From Erysipelotrichaceae bacterium (lineage in GTDB: Bacteria; Bacillota_I; Bacilli_A; Erysipelotrichales; Erysipelotrichaceae), in assembly GCA_016302195.1 (NCBI GenBank), contig JAEDOA010000090.1:1-6433 (forward strand): a stretch of DNA of 6,433 nucleotides, read 5' to 3'. Positions 5,911-6,433 of the stretch are shown piece after piece. The translations under genes were made by a program, and so were the position numbers. The notes under the pieces were generated by a model that had not been told where the DNA came from, made no database searches, and worked only from the letters and a program-made list of their open reading frames with translations. Position 1 is the first letter of the stretch, and the number at the start of each line of letters is the position of its first letter.

Positions 5911-6135
5911 ATGACTAAAGCTCAAAACGTAGTTCCAGCTCATCAAGGTGGTTGGAACATCAAGAGAAACGGTGCTCAAAGAGCTACCAAACATTTTGAT
6001 ACTAAAGCTGAAGCAGTCAACATTGCACGAAAAATTGCTCGTAATCAAGGCGCAGAATTAGTAATTCATGATCGACACGGACGTATTCAGCAAAAAGACA
6101 GCCATGGGAATGACCCATTTCCTCCAAAAGGTTAA
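5911..6135 (+). CDS. DUF2188 domain-containing protein
   Basis: The 74-residue protein covers a whole DUF2188 domain. It has VVPAHQGGWNIKRNGAQRA, then DTKAEAVNIARKIARNQGAE and a C-terminal VIHDRHGRIQQKDSHGNDPF. The family is small, has no known enzymatic motif, and its biological role is unsettled. The ATG at 5911 follows GGGAGGTG by about 10 nt. Earlier in-frame GTG (5899) and TTG (5902) codons fall inside that site and are unlikely starts. No signal peptide or membrane segment is present. The next gene follows after 20 nt on the same strand, so the two are probably one operon. Base composition looks closer to ordinary host DNA than the AT-rich defence genes opposite. Confidence 0.88.
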   Translation: MTKAQNVVPAHQGGWNIKRNGAQRATKHFDTKAEAVNIARKIARNQGAELVIHDRHGRIQQKDSHGNDPFPPKG

Positions 6136-6155
6136 AAGAAAGGACCTAAATACAC

Positions 6156-6433
6156 ATGGAAAAAGAACGAGAATTTGATTCTGTTCAAATCAAAAGCGAT
6201 TCCTTCAATAAAGTCATCAAATTCGAAGAATTAAAAGTTCTTCCCAATCTGAATGACGTCAAACAATATCTATTGTGTCCAACACCGGGATGCAATGCCA
6301 AGCTGATTTGGGTAAATGCCAGACAACCATATCTTAAGGCGTTACACAATGAAGATCATGATCCTAAGTTATGCTCGCATTATCGTGAAAAAGGTGCTCC
6401 TTATCACCGATCTTCTCAACGAACTGTTCAAGT
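6156..6433 (+). CDS. Unrecognised protein, 5' part, possible zinc site
   Basis: The gene starts at ATG 6156, with AAAGGA about 11 nt upstream, and is open to the window edge (92 complete codons seen). The visible part is charged and cytosolic. It has a Cys-x4-Cys knuckle (CPTPGC) followed after about 30 residues by ALHNEDHDPKLCSHY, a His/Cys cluster that could complete a structural zinc site. I do not recognise the family. A loose resemblance to Cys/His modules at the N-termini of nuclease-like or competence-like proteins is not enough to name it. It is probably co-transcribed with the DUF2188 gene. Confidence 0.7.
   Translation, partial: MEKEREFDSVQIKSDSFNKVIKFEELKVLPNLNDVKQYLLCPTPGCNAKLIWVNARQPYLKALHNEDHDPKLCSHYREKGAPYHRSSQRTVQ

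Noticed and set aside
5827..6048. Minus-strand open frame across the DUF2188 gene
   Set aside because: It overlaps the promoter and coding region of the well-supported DUF2188 gene and shows no recognisable motif.
1..6433. CRISPR array, tRNA or rRNA genes, transposase
   Set aside because: No regularly spaced repeats, cloverleaf structure, rRNA sequence or transposase coding signal was seen on either strand.

Overview
The window looks like the accessory region of a low-GC Gram-positive, most likely a member of the Lactobacillaceae. The pointers are AT-rich DNA, strong AGGAGG-type ribosome binding sites, several TTG or ATG start choices, a small basic secreted protein of a lactobacillus type, and a DUF2188 gene of the kind common in lactic acid bacteria. 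The species cannot be fixed from this sequence alone.

Layout, left to right. Bases 1-300 hold a minus-strand intrinsic terminator with a UUCG-type loop, an imperfect inverted repeat, and a decayed C-terminal remnant of a secreted-protein gene. Minus-strand genes follow: a 106-residue protein of unknown function (300-620); an Abi_2 (AbiD/AbiF-type) HEPN abortive-infection protein (702-1688) preceded by a predicted structured leader RNA or small RNA; a small secreted protein whose normal start codon seems lost (1893-2369); a 754-residue intracellular subtilisin-like protease (2462-4726); and an AAA+ ATPase (4730-5770). The ATPase and protease form a tight two-gene operon. Divergent from it on the plus strand are a DUF2188 protein (5911-6135) and the 5' part of a protein with a possible metal-binding Cys/His cluster (from 6156, running off the window).

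The genes read as a small defence island. The AAA+ ATPase plus subtilase pair matches a known class of antiphage ATPase/protease operons: the ATPase is a candidate sensor or remodeller and the protease a candidate effector. Abi_2 carries the RNase-type HEPN motif of abortive-infection toxins. The best new signal is upstream of abi. A near-consensus promoter drives a leader of about 100 nt that ends in a long hairpin and U-tract placed directly before the abi ribosome binding site. A second copy of the terminator's 3' arm near the RNA 5' end could form an antiterminator. This could be an attenuator, an AbiF-type guide or antitoxin RNA, or both. The abi and 106-residue genes lie between two same-orientation copies of the 3' end of a secreted-protein gene, which suggests insertion or repeat-mediated shuffling.
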